A stretch of 64,000 nt of DNA, from NCBI GenBank assembly GCA_040772305.1, contig JAXGYK010000001.1, positions 682,001 through 746,000 on the forward strand. Direction: 5' to 3'. Below are positions 26,866 through 35,396 of this stretch, one piece after another. Below the pieces are notes generated by a model. It did not search any database and was not told where the DNA came from. It worked only from the letters and a program-made list of their open reading frames with translations. The DNA comes from Mesolinea sp040772305. Its GTDB lineage: Bacteria; Chloroflexota; Anaerolineae; Anaerolineales; Anaerolineaceae. Numbering within the stretch: position 1 is the first letter of the stretch; each line of letters begins with the position of its first letter. A program made the position numbers and the translations under genes.

Positions 26866-26871
26866 TACAAT
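26866..26871 (+). promoter_or_regulatory. -10 box for leaderless start (CcrM-like gene)
   Basis: TACAAT ends 6 nt before the ATG at 26878, and no Shine-Dalgarno lies between. Predicts a leaderless transcript for the methyltransferase. Confidence 0.5.
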
Positions 26872-26877
26872 TGGCCT

Positions 26878-27984
26878 ATGCTCGACCCTAATGCTATTCT
26901 TGATTCGGTCCTGCAGGGATCCTGCCTGGATTTGCTGCCCAAATTTCCGGATGCCTGTGTGGACCTTGTTTTTGCGGACCCTCCCTACAACCTGCAGCTT
27001 CAGGAGGAGCTTTGGAGGCCTAATGTAAGCAAGGTTGATGCTGTGGATGAGGATTGGGATAAGTTTGAAAGTTTGGCCGCTTACGAAAAATTTACGCGCA
27101 AATGGCTGGCAGAATGTCAGCGTGTGCTCAAGCCCAGCGGCACTTTATGGGTGATTGGCAGTTATCATAATATTTTTATTGTCGGACATGTCTTGCAGGA
27201 GCTGGGCTACTGGATCCTCAATGACGTAGTTTGGGTAAAAAGTAATCCTATGCCCAATTTTAGAGGTGTGCGCTTTACGAATGCGCACGAAACGCTTGTG
27301 TGGGCACAGCCCAAAAAAGGAGAGCGCTATACCTTTAACTATCAGGCAATGAAAGCCTTGAACGAAGGCTTACAGATGCGCAGCGATTGGTTTTTGCCCA
27401 TTTGCACCGGGAATGAACGCTTGCGCGAAGACGGCAAAAAAACTCATCCTACCCAAAAGCCCGAGGCACTGCTTTACCGGGTGCTGCTTTCCAGCAGCAA
27501 GGCTGGCGATCTGGTGCTGGATCCCTTTTTTGGCACCGGAACAACCGGAGTAATGGCCAAAAAACTGCAGCGCCATTACATCGGCATAGAAATAGACCCG
27601 CGCTATGTCAAGGCTGCCCGCCAGCGCTTAGCCCAACCGCTCCAATACGAATTTGACGCGCCGCTTTTGCTTACCCCTAATCCCCGCCACAGAGCGCGTG
27701 TGCCTTTTGGGGCTCTGGTAGAGAATGGTTATTTGCATCCGGGACAAAAGCTTTGGCTGGGTGAGAAGAGTGAGGTTTGGGCCACTGTTGGAGCAGATGG
27801 AAGCCTGGTATATGGAGGCGAACATGCCAGCATTCACGCCCTGGCACGCTCGCTTAAAGGCGGGCCTGCTAATGGGTGGACGAGCTGGTACTACCTGGAT
27901 GAAACAGAACAGATCCGTAAGTCTGTGGACACCTTGCGGGAAGCTTACCGCAAGGATAATGAAACGAGCTTTCTTAGCCAATAA
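26878..27984 (+). CDS. CcrM-like adenine-N6 DNA methyltransferase
   Basis: A 368-residue beta-class methyltransferase. Motif IV DPPY is at residues 35-38 and the SAM-binding motif DPFFGTGTTG is at about 218-227, in the order typical of beta-class enzymes. The last ~100 residues contain the RAMA-type block around ALVENGYLHPGQKLWL, as in CcrM and M.HinfI. These known relatives methylate GANTC. No restriction gene is adjacent, so this is an orphan-type methyltransferase that may mark replication or transcription state. Methylation specificity is inferred from similarity. The start is leaderless (TACAAT 6 nt before the ATG). A PepF gene follows 9 nt later with its own AAAGGAG. Confidence 0.88.
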   Translation: MLDPNAILDSVLQGSCLDLLPKFPDACVDLVFADPPYNLQLQEELWRPNVSKVDAVDEDWDKFESLAAYEKFTRKWLAECQRVLKPSGTLWVIGSYHNIFIVGHVLQELGYWILNDVVWVKSNPMPNFRGVRFTNAHETLVWAQPKKGERYTFNYQAMKALNEGLQMRSDWFLPICTGNERLREDGKKTHPTQKPEALLYRVLLSSSKAGDLVLDPFFGTGTTGVMAKKLQRHYIGIEIDPRYVKAARQRLAQPLQYEFDAPLLLTPNPRHRARVPFGALVENGYLHPGQKLWLGEKSEVWATVGADGSLVYGGEHASIHALARSLKGGPANGWTSWYYLDETEQIRKSVDTLREAYRKDNETSFLSQ

Positions 27985-27993
27985 AGGAGCGTA

Positions 27994-29769
27994 ATGGCAA
28001 ATAAAACCTATCAACAGAGTGCCTGGAGCCTGGCTGACCTCTATCAAGGCTTTGATGACCCAGCTATGGAAGAAGATTATGCCTATTTGAAAAAGGCGTC
28101 GGACAGCTTTGATGCGTTGCGGCCGGAATTAAAGGCTGATATCAGCAGCGAGCGCTTCAATGAGATCCTCAAAGAACACGAAGCCATCAGCCGGACAGTT
28201 ACCCGTATCTATGGCTTTGCCAGTCTCTCTTTTGCGGCCAATACCCAGGACCAGAAGGCTCAAACTGCCATTGGACGCATCCAGCAAGTGGCAGCCGAAC
28301 TAAGTAATCGCGCATTGTTTTTCTCCCTCTGGTGGAAAGACCTGGATGCCGAAAATGCAGAACGCCTAATGAAAAGCAGCGGCGATTATGCTTACTGGCT
28401 GGAACAAATGCGCATGTTTAAACCCTTTACCCTTAGCGAAGCTGAAGAAAAAATTGTAAACATCAAGGACCTAACTGGCAAAAGCGCCCTTGAAATGCTC
28501 TATGACACAATTACCAATGCTTATGTGTTTAACGTAGAGGTGGATGGCAAAGAACAGAAGCTTACCCGCGGAGAACTGATGGCATTGGTACGTACTCCGG
28601 ACCCGGACTTGCGCGCTGCTGCTTATCAGGAGCTTTACCGCGTGTATGGGGAGGCTGCGCCGGTTTTAGGTCAGATTTATCAGGCTATTGTGCGCGATTG
28701 GCGCAACGAGAATGTACAGCTGCGCGGTTTTGACAGCCCGATAGCAGTACGTAATTTGGGGAATGACCTGCCCGATGAAGTGATTAACACCCTTATCGAG
28801 GTAACCCGAAAGAATATTGGCATCTTCCATCGAGTCTTTAAGCTAAAGGCCAAACTGCTGGGCATGAAAAAACTGCGCCGCTACGATATTTATGCTCCCA
28901 TTGGTAAAAGTGATAAGCGATATAGCTTTCAGGAAGCTATTGACCTGACCTTTGAAGCCTATAAGCGCTTTGATGAGCGTTTTTTGCAGCAGGCCAAGCG
29001 CGTTCTTGACGACGGGCATATCGATAGCGAAGTGCGCAAGGGCAAGCAGGGCGGGGCTTTTTGTGCGACAATCCTTCCCGAATTGAGTCCCAGGGTGCTG
29101 CTGAACTTCCAGGGAAAGGTGGATGATGTTTCTACCATGGCGCATGAATTGGGCCATGCAGTACATTCCATGATGGCTGAGGATCATACCCTCTTCACCC
29201 AAAACGCCTGCCTGCCTCTGGCCGAAACCGCTTCTACCTTTGGCGAGATGACCCTCAATGACCTGCTGATCGAGAAAGATCCGGACCCTGCCGTACAACG
29301 CGATGTGCTTTTTGCTGAAATGGACAGCGCCTGGGCTACGATCATTCGCCAGATCTACTTTGCTATCTTTGAACGGGATGCGCATGAGATGATCGCCAAG
29401 GGTGCCAGCGTGGATGAGCTGAATGCGGCATATTTTGAAAACCTCAAAGAGCAGTTTGGCGACGCCGTGGAACTGAGCAAGGAATTTCAGTATGAATGGG
29501 TAAGTATCCCGCATATCTACAGTACACCCTTTTATGTGTATGCCTATGCTTTTGGACAGCTGCTGGTCTATGCCCTGTATAAGCGCTACCTGGAGGAAGG
29601 AGAGAGCTTTAAGCCCAAGTATATGCGTATCCTTTCGGCGGGTGGATCGGTTGCCCCGATAGAGCTTTTGAAAGAAGCGGGTATTGATGTAAGCACTGCG
29701 GCTTTCTGGCAAGGCGGCTTTGATGTGATTGCCGAAAAGGTGACAAGACTTGAGCAGCTGAGCGAGTAG
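27994..29769 (+). CDS. pepF: M3 family oligoendopeptidase
   Basis: A 591-residue zinc endopeptidase of the M3B oligoendopeptidase F family. HELGHAVH begins at residue 384, and the third-ligand region LAETASTFGEM follows. It is only distantly like the enzyme at 12523, so the two are probably different specificities rather than recent duplicates. AAAGGAG stands 6 nt before the ATG. The gene starts 9 nt after the CcrM-like stop and is likely in its operon. Confidence 0.94.
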   Translation: MANKTYQQSAWSLADLYQGFDDPAMEEDYAYLKKASDSFDALRPELKADISSERFNEILKEHEAISRTVTRIYGFASLSFAANTQDQKAQTAIGRIQQVAAELSNRALFFSLWWKDLDAENAERLMKSSGDYAYWLEQMRMFKPFTLSEAEEKIVNIKDLTGKSALEMLYDTITNAYVFNVEVDGKEQKLTRGELMALVRTPDPDLRAAAYQELYRVYGEAAPVLGQIYQAIVRDWRNENVQLRGFDSPIAVRNLGNDLPDEVINTLIEVTRKNIGIFHRVFKLKAKLLGMKKLRRYDIYAPIGKSDKRYSFQEAIDLTFEAYKRFDERFLQQAKRVLDDGHIDSEVRKGKQGGAFCATILPELSPRVLLNFQGKVDDVSTMAHELGHAVHSMMAEDHTLFTQNACLPLAETASTFGEMTLNDLLIEKDPDPAVQRDVLFAEMDSAWATIIRQIYFAIFERDAHEMIAKGASVDELNAAYFENLKEQFGDAVELSKEFQYEWVSIPHIYSTPFYVYAYAFGQLLVYALYKRYLEEGESFKPKYMRILSAGGSVAPIELLKEAGIDVSTAAFWQGGFDVIAEKVTRLEQLSE

Positions 29770-29792
29770 CTTTTGAATTTCATTTTATAAAC

Positions 29793-29819
29793 AGCGCCGA
29801 AATAAAACTAGCGCTTTTT
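29793..29819 (+). terminator. Probable intrinsic terminator after pepF
   Basis: AGCGC/GCGCT stem with a 13-nt loop followed by TTTTTA. The stem is short, so confidence is moderate. Confidence 0.5.
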
Positions 29820-29934
29820 ACTGCCCGAGGGCATGGTTCGTTTGGCATTCTTAGGCGTCTTTTGCGGCTGTGCCCTGCCTGACAGCCAGAAATTATGGTT
29901 TTAAATAGGGTTTTCCTGTGCTGGACAGGGGTGC

Positions 29935-29940
29935 TACAAT
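29935..29940 (+). promoter_or_regulatory. Extended -10 box for leaderless murI start
   Basis: TGC-TACAAT (TGn extended -10) ends 6 nt before the ATG at 29947, with no Shine-Dalgarno between. Confidence 0.5.
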
Positions 29941-29946
29941 TCAGCT

Positions 29947-30783
29947 ATGTCCTCAAAGAATGATCCCATCGCAGTTTACGATTCTGGCGTAGGCGGTTTG
30001 AGCGTCCTCCGGGCGATTCGTGAGCAACTCCCCAATGAAAAACTGATTTATCTGGGCGATCAGGCACATGTGCCTTATGGCGAGCGTAGTATGGAAGAAC
30101 TACGCAGCCTGGCAGAGGCTGTAACGCGCTTCTTTTTAAGCCAGAAAGTAAAAATGCTTGTGGTGGCATGCAATACAGCCAGTGCTGCGGCACTTAAACA
30201 CCTTCGGTTAGTGTTTCCGCAGCTGCCCTTTGTGGGAATGGAGCCAGCACTTAAACCAGCCTCGCAGCATACTCACAGCGGCAAGGTAGGGGTTTTGGCT
30301 ACGCCGGCAACCTTTGCAGGGGAACTATACGCCAGTGTAGTGGAGCGTTTTGCCCAAAATGTAAAAATATATCAATCTACCTGCCCTGGCCTGGTTGCAC
30401 AGATTGAAAAAGGGGCAATGCAAAGTAAAAAGACCCGCGCTATTCTGGAAGAAGCCATCCAGCCCATGTTGGATGAAGGCGTCGACCGATTAGTGCTGGG
30501 TTGCACGCATTATCCTTTTGTGATTCCGCAGATTGAGGAGATTTTGGCTGGACGGGCCGAGGTGGTGGATCCGGCTCCAGCGGTGGCTCGCCAGGTAAAG
30601 CGCGTGTTGGAGTCCCTGGACTTGCTTGCAGATCCCTGTGCAGAAGGGGATCTTAAATTTATGACCACAGCATCTCCGGATGCGTTTCTGAACTTTTTAA
30701 AAATGATTGATATTGCCCCTGCTAAGGTGCAAACACTTAACTGGCAGCAAGGGGTTCTTATTCAGCCAAAGGAGGGCTTATGA
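29947..30783 (+). CDS. murI: Glutamate racemase
   Basis: A 278-residue Asp/Glu racemase supplying D-glutamate for peptidoglycan. The two catalytic cysteines are C75 in VVACNTASA and C186 in VLGCTHYPF, and the N-terminal YDSGVGGLSVL is the family signature. The presence of murI, glmM, LCP and VanW genes in this window supports a peptidoglycan-bearing cell wall. The gene begins 6 nt after an extended -10 box with no Shine-Dalgarno, so its mRNA is probably leaderless. Its stop overlaps the nitroreductase start by 4 nt (ATGA), so the next two flavin-enzyme genes are in the same operon. Confidence 0.96.
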   Translation: MSSKNDPIAVYDSGVGGLSVLRAIREQLPNEKLIYLGDQAHVPYGERSMEELRSLAEAVTRFFLSQKVKMLVVACNTASAAALKHLRLVFPQLPFVGMEPALKPASQHTHSGKVGVLATPATFAGELYASVVERFAQNVKIYQSTCPGLVAQIEKGAMQSKKTRAILEEAIQPMLDEGVDRLVLGCTHYPFVIPQIEEILAGRAEVVDPAPAVARQVKRVLESLDLLADPCAEGDLKFMTTASPDAFLNFLKMIDIAPAKVQTLNWQQGVLIQPKEGL

Positions 30784-31325
30784 TCACAGCTATTACCCAA
30801 CGCCGCAGTATCCGTAAATATACAGACCAAGACGTTGAACCTGAAAAACTGGAGGCCATACTTAATGCTGGCCGTTTAGCTCCCAGCGGCAATAATAAAC
30901 AGCCCTGGCGCTTTATCGTAGTGCGCGATCTTCAGCTCCGCCGTTCAATTGTGAATGTTTGCAATAACCAAACCTGGATGCTGAGCGCTCCCTTGTTCAT
31001 CGTCGCTGTGGCAGACCCCGGTGAGCGTTCCGCTGACATGTTAAACCAAGCAGTAGACGAAGAATCCTCGTTTTGGGAGGTGAAGCGTGCGATGCGCGAT
31101 ACTGCCATTGCTGTTGAAAATATGCTTTTAGAGGCAGTTAATCAAGGATTGGGAACTTGCTGGGTAGGCCTCTTTACGCAAAAAGAAATTCGACCAATCT
31201 TAAATGTGCCTGAAGACAAAATTGTCGTGGCTGTAATCCCATTGGGATATCCAGCAGAGGAGCCAAATGCCCGCTCACGTAAAGCCCTGGACGAGATCGT
31301 ATTCTACGAAAAATGGCAGAGGTGA
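30780..31325 (+). CDS. Nitroreductase family FMN oxidoreductase
   Basis: A 181-residue nitroreductase-fold protein that uses FMN and NAD(P)H. The N-terminal RRSIRKYTDQDVEPEKL and NAGRLAPSGNNKQPWRF are the signature, and GLGTCWVG near 130 is the C-terminal FMN-contact region. It starts at an ATGA overlap with murI, so it is translated by coupling. The natural substrate cannot be assigned. Confidence 0.9.
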   Translation: MITAITQRRSIRKYTDQDVEPEKLEAILNAGRLAPSGNNKQPWRFIVVRDLQLRRSIVNVCNNQTWMLSAPLFIVAVADPGERSADMLNQAVDEESSFWEVKRAMRDTAIAVENMLLEAVNQGLGTCWVGLFTQKEIRPILNVPEDKIVVAVIPLGYPAEEPNARSRKALDEIVFYEKWQR

Positions 31326-31327
31326 AA

Positions 31328-31867
31328 ATGAAACTTGTAATCTTAAATGGCTCCCCGCGCATTAAGGGGTGCACGGCACACTTGCTGGAAAGCTTCGAGC
31401 GCGGGCTTGCCCGGGCAGGCCACAGTTGGAAGCGCTTTGACCTTGCGAGGATGGATTTGCATCCCTGCAAAGCCTGTTACTATTGCGAAGAACATGATGG
31501 TCGCTGCGTTCAAGCTGATACGATGCCTCAGATTCTGGAGGCCTTGCTGCAAGCTGATGCGATTGTTTTTGCTACACCCTTGTACTATTTTGGCATGAGC
31601 GCACAAATTAAAACCTGTATCGACCGGTTCTATTCTATTGATGCTGTCTTGCGGACCAAAGCTATGAAAGCGATTCTCATTAGTCCTGCGGCAGATGAAC
31701 ACCCCATTGTGGCTGAGGGTCTGCTGACGCATTACCGCAAGCTATGCCATTATTTGAATCTTGAAGATGTGGGACAGTTGCTGGCATTGGGTATTTCGGA
31801 ACCGGAAGACCTGGCAGCAAGCCCCTATATGGATCGTGCTGAAACACTGGGAGCCAATCTGCGCTAA
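31328..31867 (+). CDS. Iron-sulfur flavoprotein-like NADPH-dependent FMN reductase
   Basis: A 179-residue flavodoxin-fold protein beginning MKLVILNGSPRIKG, the FMN phosphate-binding loop. A compact cysteine motif CxxCxxCx6C lies at C47, C50, C53 and C60, matching the 4Fe-4S motif of iron-sulfur flavoproteins (Isf). Such proteins move electrons between ferredoxin-type donors and FMN. I chose the ATG at 31328 with AGAGGTG before it; a frame open 5 codons earlier has no ribosome-binding site. It follows the nitroreductase gene by 2 nt and ends the operon. Confidence 0.85.
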   Translation: MKLVILNGSPRIKGCTAHLLESFERGLARAGHSWKRFDLARMDLHPCKACYYCEEHDGRCVQADTMPQILEALLQADAIVFATPLYYFGMSAQIKTCIDRFYSIDAVLRTKAMKAILISPAADEHPIVAEGLLTHYRKLCHYLNLEDVGQLLALGISEPEDLAASPYMDRAETLGANLR

Positions 31868-31901
31868 GGCAAAGGCTATTTAAAAAAGCGTATCAAAGAT
31901 C

Positions 31902-31924
31902 AAGCCCCGTTGATGCCGGGGCTT
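31902..31924. terminator. Hairpin between convergent genes, possible terminator
   Basis: Perfect 8-bp stem AAGCCCCG/CGGGGCTT between the Isf-like gene and the convergent CYTH gene. Neither side has a strong T-run, so it is a weak bidirectional terminator at best. Confidence 0.4.
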
Positions 31925-31940
31925 GTCGATACAGAGTTTA

Positions 31941-32549
31941 TTATGAGCGGTCGCCTGGCAGCAAGCCCAGGTGCTCAGGCATTAGCTCTCGGTTTTCAAA
32001 ATCCACAAAGCGCAAATCGGACAGCTCAAGCCCTAGTGTATGCTTTAATTCTGCAAAAAGCCTCATATAACTGAGGTTGCTGCGTCGCTCCCAGTTTAAG
32101 CCCAGCTTTCGGGCCACAGCCTGTATATGGGCAGCATCAGGGCCTTCCAGCTCGGCAAAGTTCCCAAAGGGCATTTCGTCCAGGGTTACTGTAACATCAT
32201 CCAGTTCAAAGGTTTCGCGGTATTTTTCATAAACCATGAAGGTCGAGAAGCCTAAAGCTTCCAGTATTTGTCGTGCTGCCTCAAAATTGTCCACTTCCAG
32301 TTCAATTTCGGTACGTTCCAAAACGCCATCTACCGTTTTGCCTGGGCTCTTGAAGGTAATTCGGTTGCGTGAGTCGCGGCGCAGGCGTAATATCTGCTGT
32401 TTCTGCGAGAGAGCCTGATCGGGGGTGTCAAGACGCAGGTTTTCTTCAAGGACCCGTGGGTAACTTAAGCGAGCATCTAAAGCAATCAGCTTATCGCGCA
32501 GGCTGACCAGATCATCCAAAAGAAACTTAACTTCGATTTCCTTGTACAT
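31941..32549 (-). CDS. CYTH domain protein (class IV adenylate cyclase / triphosphatase type)
   Basis: A 202-residue CYTH-fold protein. The N-terminal ExExK motif (E4, E6, K8) in MYKEIEVKFL binds metal-triphosphate, and RLRRDSRNRITFK and FGNFAELEG follow the family pattern. Members hydrolyse triphosphates (thiamine triphosphate, inorganic triphosphate) or cyclise ATP; which applies here is unknown. AAGGAG stands 8 nt before the ATG. It overlaps the end of the preceding membrane-protein gene by 23 nt. Confidence 0.88.
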   Translation of the reverse strand: MYKEIEVKFLLDDLVSLRDKLIALDARLSYPRVLEENLRLDTPDQALSQKQQILRLRRDSRNRITFKSPGKTVDGVLERTEIELEVDNFEAARQILEALGFSTFMVYEKYRETFELDDVTVTLDEMPFGNFAELEGPDAAHIQAVARKLGLNWERRSNLSYMRLFAELKHTLGLELSDLRFVDFENRELMPEHLGLLPGDRS

Positions 32550-32973
32550 TATTAGTCTCCTTTTTATACTGTCTGGTTGCTAGCCATAGAACTGCCAGCC
32601 AGAGCAGATGGATTAAGGCAACAAAGGGCAAATTGCCGCCGCGTTGTGCAGGTGACCAAAGCAGCAAACGCTCTATCCAGTATAACGCGATGGCCAAACC
32701 AGTGCAGAGGGATGTTATCAGCTGCCAGCGCGGAGGGGTGTACCTTAGTGAAAGGAAGGCTGTTATACCGGTCGCGATATACAGGAAGGCAGCAAAGAAG
32801 AGATAGGGTATGACCCAAGACGCATAACCTCGTTCCTGCCACAGCGCATGGACGCGCAGTGTTCCAATAAAGCGAAAGGCACCGGTGATAGCCAGTATCA
32901 GGCTGGCGGCCCGCAGAACAAGATTCGATAAGTTAATTAGTCTGTAAGCTAATGACTGTTTCTTAGTCATCAT
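32527..32973 (-). CDS. Four-helix membrane protein of unknown function
   Basis: I recognise no family. The 148-residue product has about four hydrophobic segments (roughly 12-33, 52-73, 85-105 and 115-137) and a charged tail. The gene lies between the XPB-associated-domain gene (whose end it overlaps) and the CYTH gene (whose start it overlaps), so the three form a tightly packed operon on the minus strand. Confidence 0.65.
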   Translation of the reverse strand: MMTKKQSLAYRLINLSNLVLRAASLILAITGAFRFIGTLRVHALWQERGYASWVIPYLFFAAFLYIATGITAFLSLRYTPPRWQLITSLCTGLAIALYWIERLLLWSPAQRGGNLPFVALIHLLWLAVLWLATRQYKKETNNVQGNRS

Positions 32974-34585
32974 GTTCTTCGTCTTCTGGCAACACCACCA
33001 AATAGCCCTGCCGTAACAAAGCTTTTTTTATCTGCCGGACTGCACCAGGCCGTAGAAGCACTGCGTTTGGACCTAAAGCTTCACCCAGGTACGGAGCTGC
33101 AGGCCCCTCACGCAACTGTGCAAGGATCTCAGGCCGGGCCAGGCGCAGCAGCTGTACCTGTTCTACTTTGATCTGGCTGCCGTTGGCTTCCCATTCGCGG
33201 AGACTGCGCACCAAGGCTTGCGGACTGCTTTTGGCATATTTTCGTAACAGACTAAGAAAGTGGGCTACGGTTAAACCTTGGCTTGCCGCTTCTTCAAGTG
33301 CGGCTGCAGAAATCTGGTAGCGGTAAGCATCGGGACTGCTTTTAAGCCAGTCTCCAAAACGGGAGAGCTGATAGCGGGCAATTCGGGGCACCTGGTTGCT
33401 GACGCTGAAACTTCCGCCCGGATCTATTTTGACGCGCCCGTCTTCAGGGTTTGGCGGCAAGCTTTGTCCTGCCAGAAGGGCATCGAAAAAACTGCTTTTG
33501 CTGATGAACACCTCACCAGCACTTTGCTGTACGTTAAGCAATCCCATCCGGGGTAAAAGCTTCGTGAGCATAAAGTCCAGCCAGACCGCTTCAACCTGAG
33601 GCCAGCTTGCAGGTCCGCGCAGGAGCTGTTTAGGTTCTTGCGCGTTGGCAATCATCCAGTTTGCCGATTCAACCGGGGGACGCAAAAAATCGAAGGCAAT
33701 GTCCTGGAGGGCGGCAATAAAATTTTGCAGGTTTACCGGCGCGTTTAGCGACCGCAGCTGCTCCAACAAAAACAGGCGTGGCTTGAGAGGATCGTTAGTC
33801 CAGGTGCCTTCGCAATGCAGGGGGGGCAGCAAACGCAATTCGTTTACTTTTGTTGATCTTTTCCAATTAAGTACCAACCAGGATAAAGCTGCAGATCGAT
33901 TTTGCTCCAAAAAAGGGCGTGCAGCTGCGGTAGGGCTGCGACCATCTTTTCCCAAGAGGCCAAGGCCTTGCAGCAGGCCTTGCAGGATTTTTTGGTCTTC
34001 GGGCGTGATCCCGGCTATTTTGGCAAGTTTTTGTGAATCTTTGCGCCGCAAAGCCGCCAGGAGCGTGCAGCTGTCTTCCAGGATAGGAGCATCTAAATGA
34101 CCTGTTGGGGCAGAACTGGGCAGGGGTGACGGCGCAGTGCTTGTTCCGGCGGGTAAATCTGGGATGGCGGCCAGAAACTCCTCGGGGATATAGGCGCATT
34201 CCATAAGCCCTTCAGGACTGCGCAAAAATTCACGCCCCAGCAAGCCATGGTACCAAAGCCTTTCCGTATCCGATGCAGGGAAGCGATGCGGCTGTTCACG
34301 TGAACGTTTGGCCGGTCCCATAGGCCGCAGCCTCCCGAAGCGGTAAGTGAACTCTGCCCAGGGCATTTTGCCTCCCCGGGCTTTAAGATGTGCAAGTGCT
34401 TCACGGCTGGTTTTGGGCAGTGCAGTGAGGATATCATCAAGCAGCATGCTTTCCTGCATTCCTTTAAGCAGGCAACGAGCGATTGCCTGGGCATTATGGC
34501 CTGTGCAGGGCAGCCCCCAGGTCTCGGCAAGTGCTTGCAAAAAGCCGAAGTCATGCGCATTTAATAAAGCAACTAAATTGGGCAT
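32963..34585 (-). CDS. Helicase-associated (XPB/Ssl2 N-terminal-like) domain protein without helicase motor
   Basis: A 540-residue protein resembling the Helicase_C_3 / XPB-Ssl2 N-terminal-like family. The N-terminal block with LALPKTSREALAHLKARGGKMPW-like sequence and the C-terminal SISAAALEEAASQGLTVAHFL-like stretch fit that family. I see no Walker A or DEAD/DEAH motif, so it is not an active helicase by itself. The ATG at 34583-34585 starts MPNLVALL; a TTG six codons earlier is possible. A TATACT box ends 6 nt before this ATG with no Shine-Dalgarno, predicting a leaderless transcript. Partner proteins are not obvious in the neighbourhood. Confidence 0.6.
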   Translation of the reverse strand: MPNLVALLNAHDFGFLQALAETWGLPCTGHNAQAIARCLLKGMQESMLLDDILTALPKTSREALAHLKARGGKMPWAEFTYRFGRLRPMGPAKRSREQPHRFPASDTERLWYHGLLGREFLRSPEGLMECAYIPEEFLAAIPDLPAGTSTAPSPLPSSAPTGHLDAPILEDSCTLLAALRRKDSQKLAKIAGITPEDQKILQGLLQGLGLLGKDGRSPTAAARPFLEQNRSAALSWLVLNWKRSTKVNELRLLPPLHCEGTWTNDPLKPRLFLLEQLRSLNAPVNLQNFIAALQDIAFDFLRPPVESANWMIANAQEPKQLLRGPASWPQVEAVWLDFMLTKLLPRMGLLNVQQSAGEVFISKSSFFDALLAGQSLPPNPEDGRVKIDPGGSFSVSNQVPRIARYQLSRFGDWLKSSPDAYRYQISAAALEEAASQGLTVAHFLSLLRKYAKSSPQALVRSLREWEANGSQIKVEQVQLLRLARPEILAQLREGPAAPYLGEALGPNAVLLRPGAVRQIKKALLRQGYLVVLPEDEEHDD

Positions 34586-34591
34586 AGAATC

Positions 34592-34597
34592 AGTATA
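34592..34597 (-). promoter_or_regulatory. -10 box for leaderless start (XPB-associated gene)
   Basis: On the minus strand TATACT lies at 34597-34592, 6 nt before the ATG at 34585, with no ribosome-binding site between. Confidence 0.45.
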
Positions 34598-34619
34598 CAA
34601 CAAGCGGGATTAAAAGATG

Positions 34620-35276
34620 CTATTCCACTTTTACCGAGAGAACTCCATCGATCTCTGCAATCGCTTGAACTACCTCGTCTAGATTTATGGTGGTTTTCAG
34701 GTAGGCTGTAGATACCATGGTAAGGCGTTTATCGACCATGTTTTTCTCAACCAAAAAGGTGTCGTTGGCTTTGGTAACACCAGACATTGCTTCGCGCACC
34801 TGGCGGATCACTTTGGGTTTATCGCGCATTTCAACGTGAATTACGCGGTGATCGTACTGACTCATAAAACGATGCTTCACCCGTTCAAGGACGGTAAGTG
34901 CCAAAAAGACCGTTAAAGTTACTACTGCACCCACCAGATAATAGCCCATGCCTATTGCCAACCCGACGATGGACATCGTCCAGAGCGTTGAGGCTGTGGT
35001 AAGACCGCGGATATTAAGGCCATAACGCATAATAGCGCCGGCGCCCAAAAAGCCTACACCGGTAATTACCTGGGCGGCAAGCCGGGCGGGATCGCTGCCA
35101 GTTGCTCCCAAATTGATGGAGAGCATCATTGCCAGGCAACAACCAACAACCAGGATGATGTGCGTGCGCAAGCCAGCCGGTTGCGATTCGCGCTCACGCT
35201 CATAGCCTATAACACCTCCTAATAATAAGGAGGCCAGGATGCGAATTAGCATTTCAGGAAAAAGAACAGGGCTCAT
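34620..35276 (-). CDS. MgtC/SapB family membrane protein
   Basis: A 218-residue protein with about five helices in the first 140 residues and an ACT-like cytoplasmic tail. The motif LLLGGVIGYEREREsqPAGLRTH with conserved acidic residues in helix 1 is the MgtC signature. MgtC proteins act under Mg2+ limitation and regulate ATP synthase or phosphate uptake in some pathogens; the role here is unknown. No Shine-Dalgarno is evident. A TAAAAT lies about 9 nt before the ATG, so a very short leader is possible. Confidence 0.88.
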   Translation of the reverse strand: MSPVLFPEMLIRILASLLLGGVIGYERERESQPAGLRTHIILVVGCCLAMMLSINLGATGSDPARLAAQVITGVGFLGAGAIMRYGLNIRGLTTASTLWTMSIVGLAIGMGYYLVGAVVTLTVFLALTVLERVKHRFMSQYDHRVIHVEMRDKPKVIRQVREAMSGVTKANDTFLVEKNMVDKRLTMVSTAYLKTTINLDEVVQAIAEIDGVLSVKVE

Positions 35277-35324
35277 ATTAACGCGATTTTAACACCCATT
35301 TAGCCTGTTGAAAAGTATGTGTAT

Positions 35325-35370
35325 GGCCTGCAGGAAAGAGAAAAGTGTTGGCCTGCAGGGAAGAGAAAAG
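35325..35370. repeat. Two tandem copies of a 21-bp repeat, period 25
   Basis: The core GGCCTGCAGGAAAGAG and flanking AAAAG recur at 35325-35345 and 35350-35370 with one mismatch. It lies just downstream of the degV terminator on the minus strand and may be a local duplication. Confidence 0.6.
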
Positions 35371-35387
35371 CCCGCCATACAGCGGGC
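35361..35387 (-). terminator. Intrinsic terminator of degV
   Basis: On the minus strand GCCCGC/GCGGGC stem with a 6-nt loop is followed by TTTTCTCTT, just past the degV stop. Confidence 0.8.
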
Positions 35388-35396
35388 ATGTGATTG

